Program-made: the position numbers and the translations under genes | The notes under the pieces: model-generated | What the model was told of the DNA's origin: nothing | Seen by the model: only the letters and a program-made list of their open reading frames with translations | Databases searched by the model: none | DNA from: Sodalis sp. dw_96 | Lineage (GTDB): Bacteria; Pseudomonadota; Gammaproteobacteria; Enterobacterales; Enterobacteriaceae | Direction of reading: 5' to 3' | Assembly (NCBI RefSeq): GCF_018449575.1 | Contig: NZ_JAAVUT010000031.1 | Coordinates: 1-37,962, forward strand | DNA: 37,962 bases | Shown here: piece after piece, positions 37,930 through 37,962 of the stretch | Position numbering within the stretch: position 1 is the first letter of the stretch | Layout of the letters: each line of letters starts with the position of its first letter

Positions 37930-37962
37930 GGCCTCGGCAAACGCGGTCTCCCTTTAACAGGT

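Overview
The window is a stretch of chromosome from a gamma-proteobacterium of the order Enterobacterales. Nearly every protein aligns closely, from memory, with its Escherichia coli counterpart, and the gene order follows the E. coli 0-1 minute region (yaaA-alsT-talB-mog ... dnaK-dnaJ-nhaA-rpsT-ribF-ileS-lspA-fkpB-ispH-dapB-carA-carB ... folA-apaH-apaG-rsmA-pdxA-surA-lptD-djlA). The DNA is GC-rich, and the accessory genes differ from E. coli, so a Pectobacteriaceae-like lineage (Sodalis, Brenneria, Dickeya relatives) is plausible. I cannot fix the genus from this window.

Layout. Positions 1-2277: yaaA and alsT on the minus strand, divergent from talB. 2421-5561: talB, mog and a metabolite:H+ symporter where E. 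coli has satP/yaaW/yaaI. 5763-9087: the heat-shock operon dnaK-dnaJ behind a clear sigma-32 promoter. 9383-10992: nhaA (without nhaR) converging on rpsT at a shared terminator. 11335-17094: the ribF-ileS-lspA-fkpB-ispH operon. 17343-23020: dapB, then carAB with its paired ARG boxes. 23021-28430: an accessory block with a palindromic 180-bp element, a long leader region, a two-gene anion-type ABC transporter and yjjP-yjjB. 28551-29033: folA. 29198-29827: an AT-richer gene of unknown function. 30144-36904: the minus-strand cluster lptD-surA-pdxA-rsmA-apaG-apaH. 37087-37914: djlA, divergent from lptD.

How the genes work together. The conserved parts supply protein folding (DnaK/DnaJ, DjlA, SurA, FkpB), outer-membrane biogenesis (SurA, LptD), lipoprotein maturation (LspA), translation (IleS, RpsT, RsmA), cofactors and precursors (RibF, IspH, PdxA, FolA, DapB) and carbamoyl phosphate for arginine and pyrimidines (CarAB).

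I found no clear new defence, mobile or biosynthetic system. The parts most worth a second look are the 850-bp gap after carB, which holds a 17-bp inverted-repeat element and a possible leader peptide with an acidic/proline start and a Cys-Cys-Cys run ahead of the ABC transporter; that transporter, which has no binding protein nearby; the unknown gene between folA and apaH; and an ARG-box palindrome upstream of dapB. No tRNA, rRNA, CRISPR array or insertion-sequence transposase was seen.
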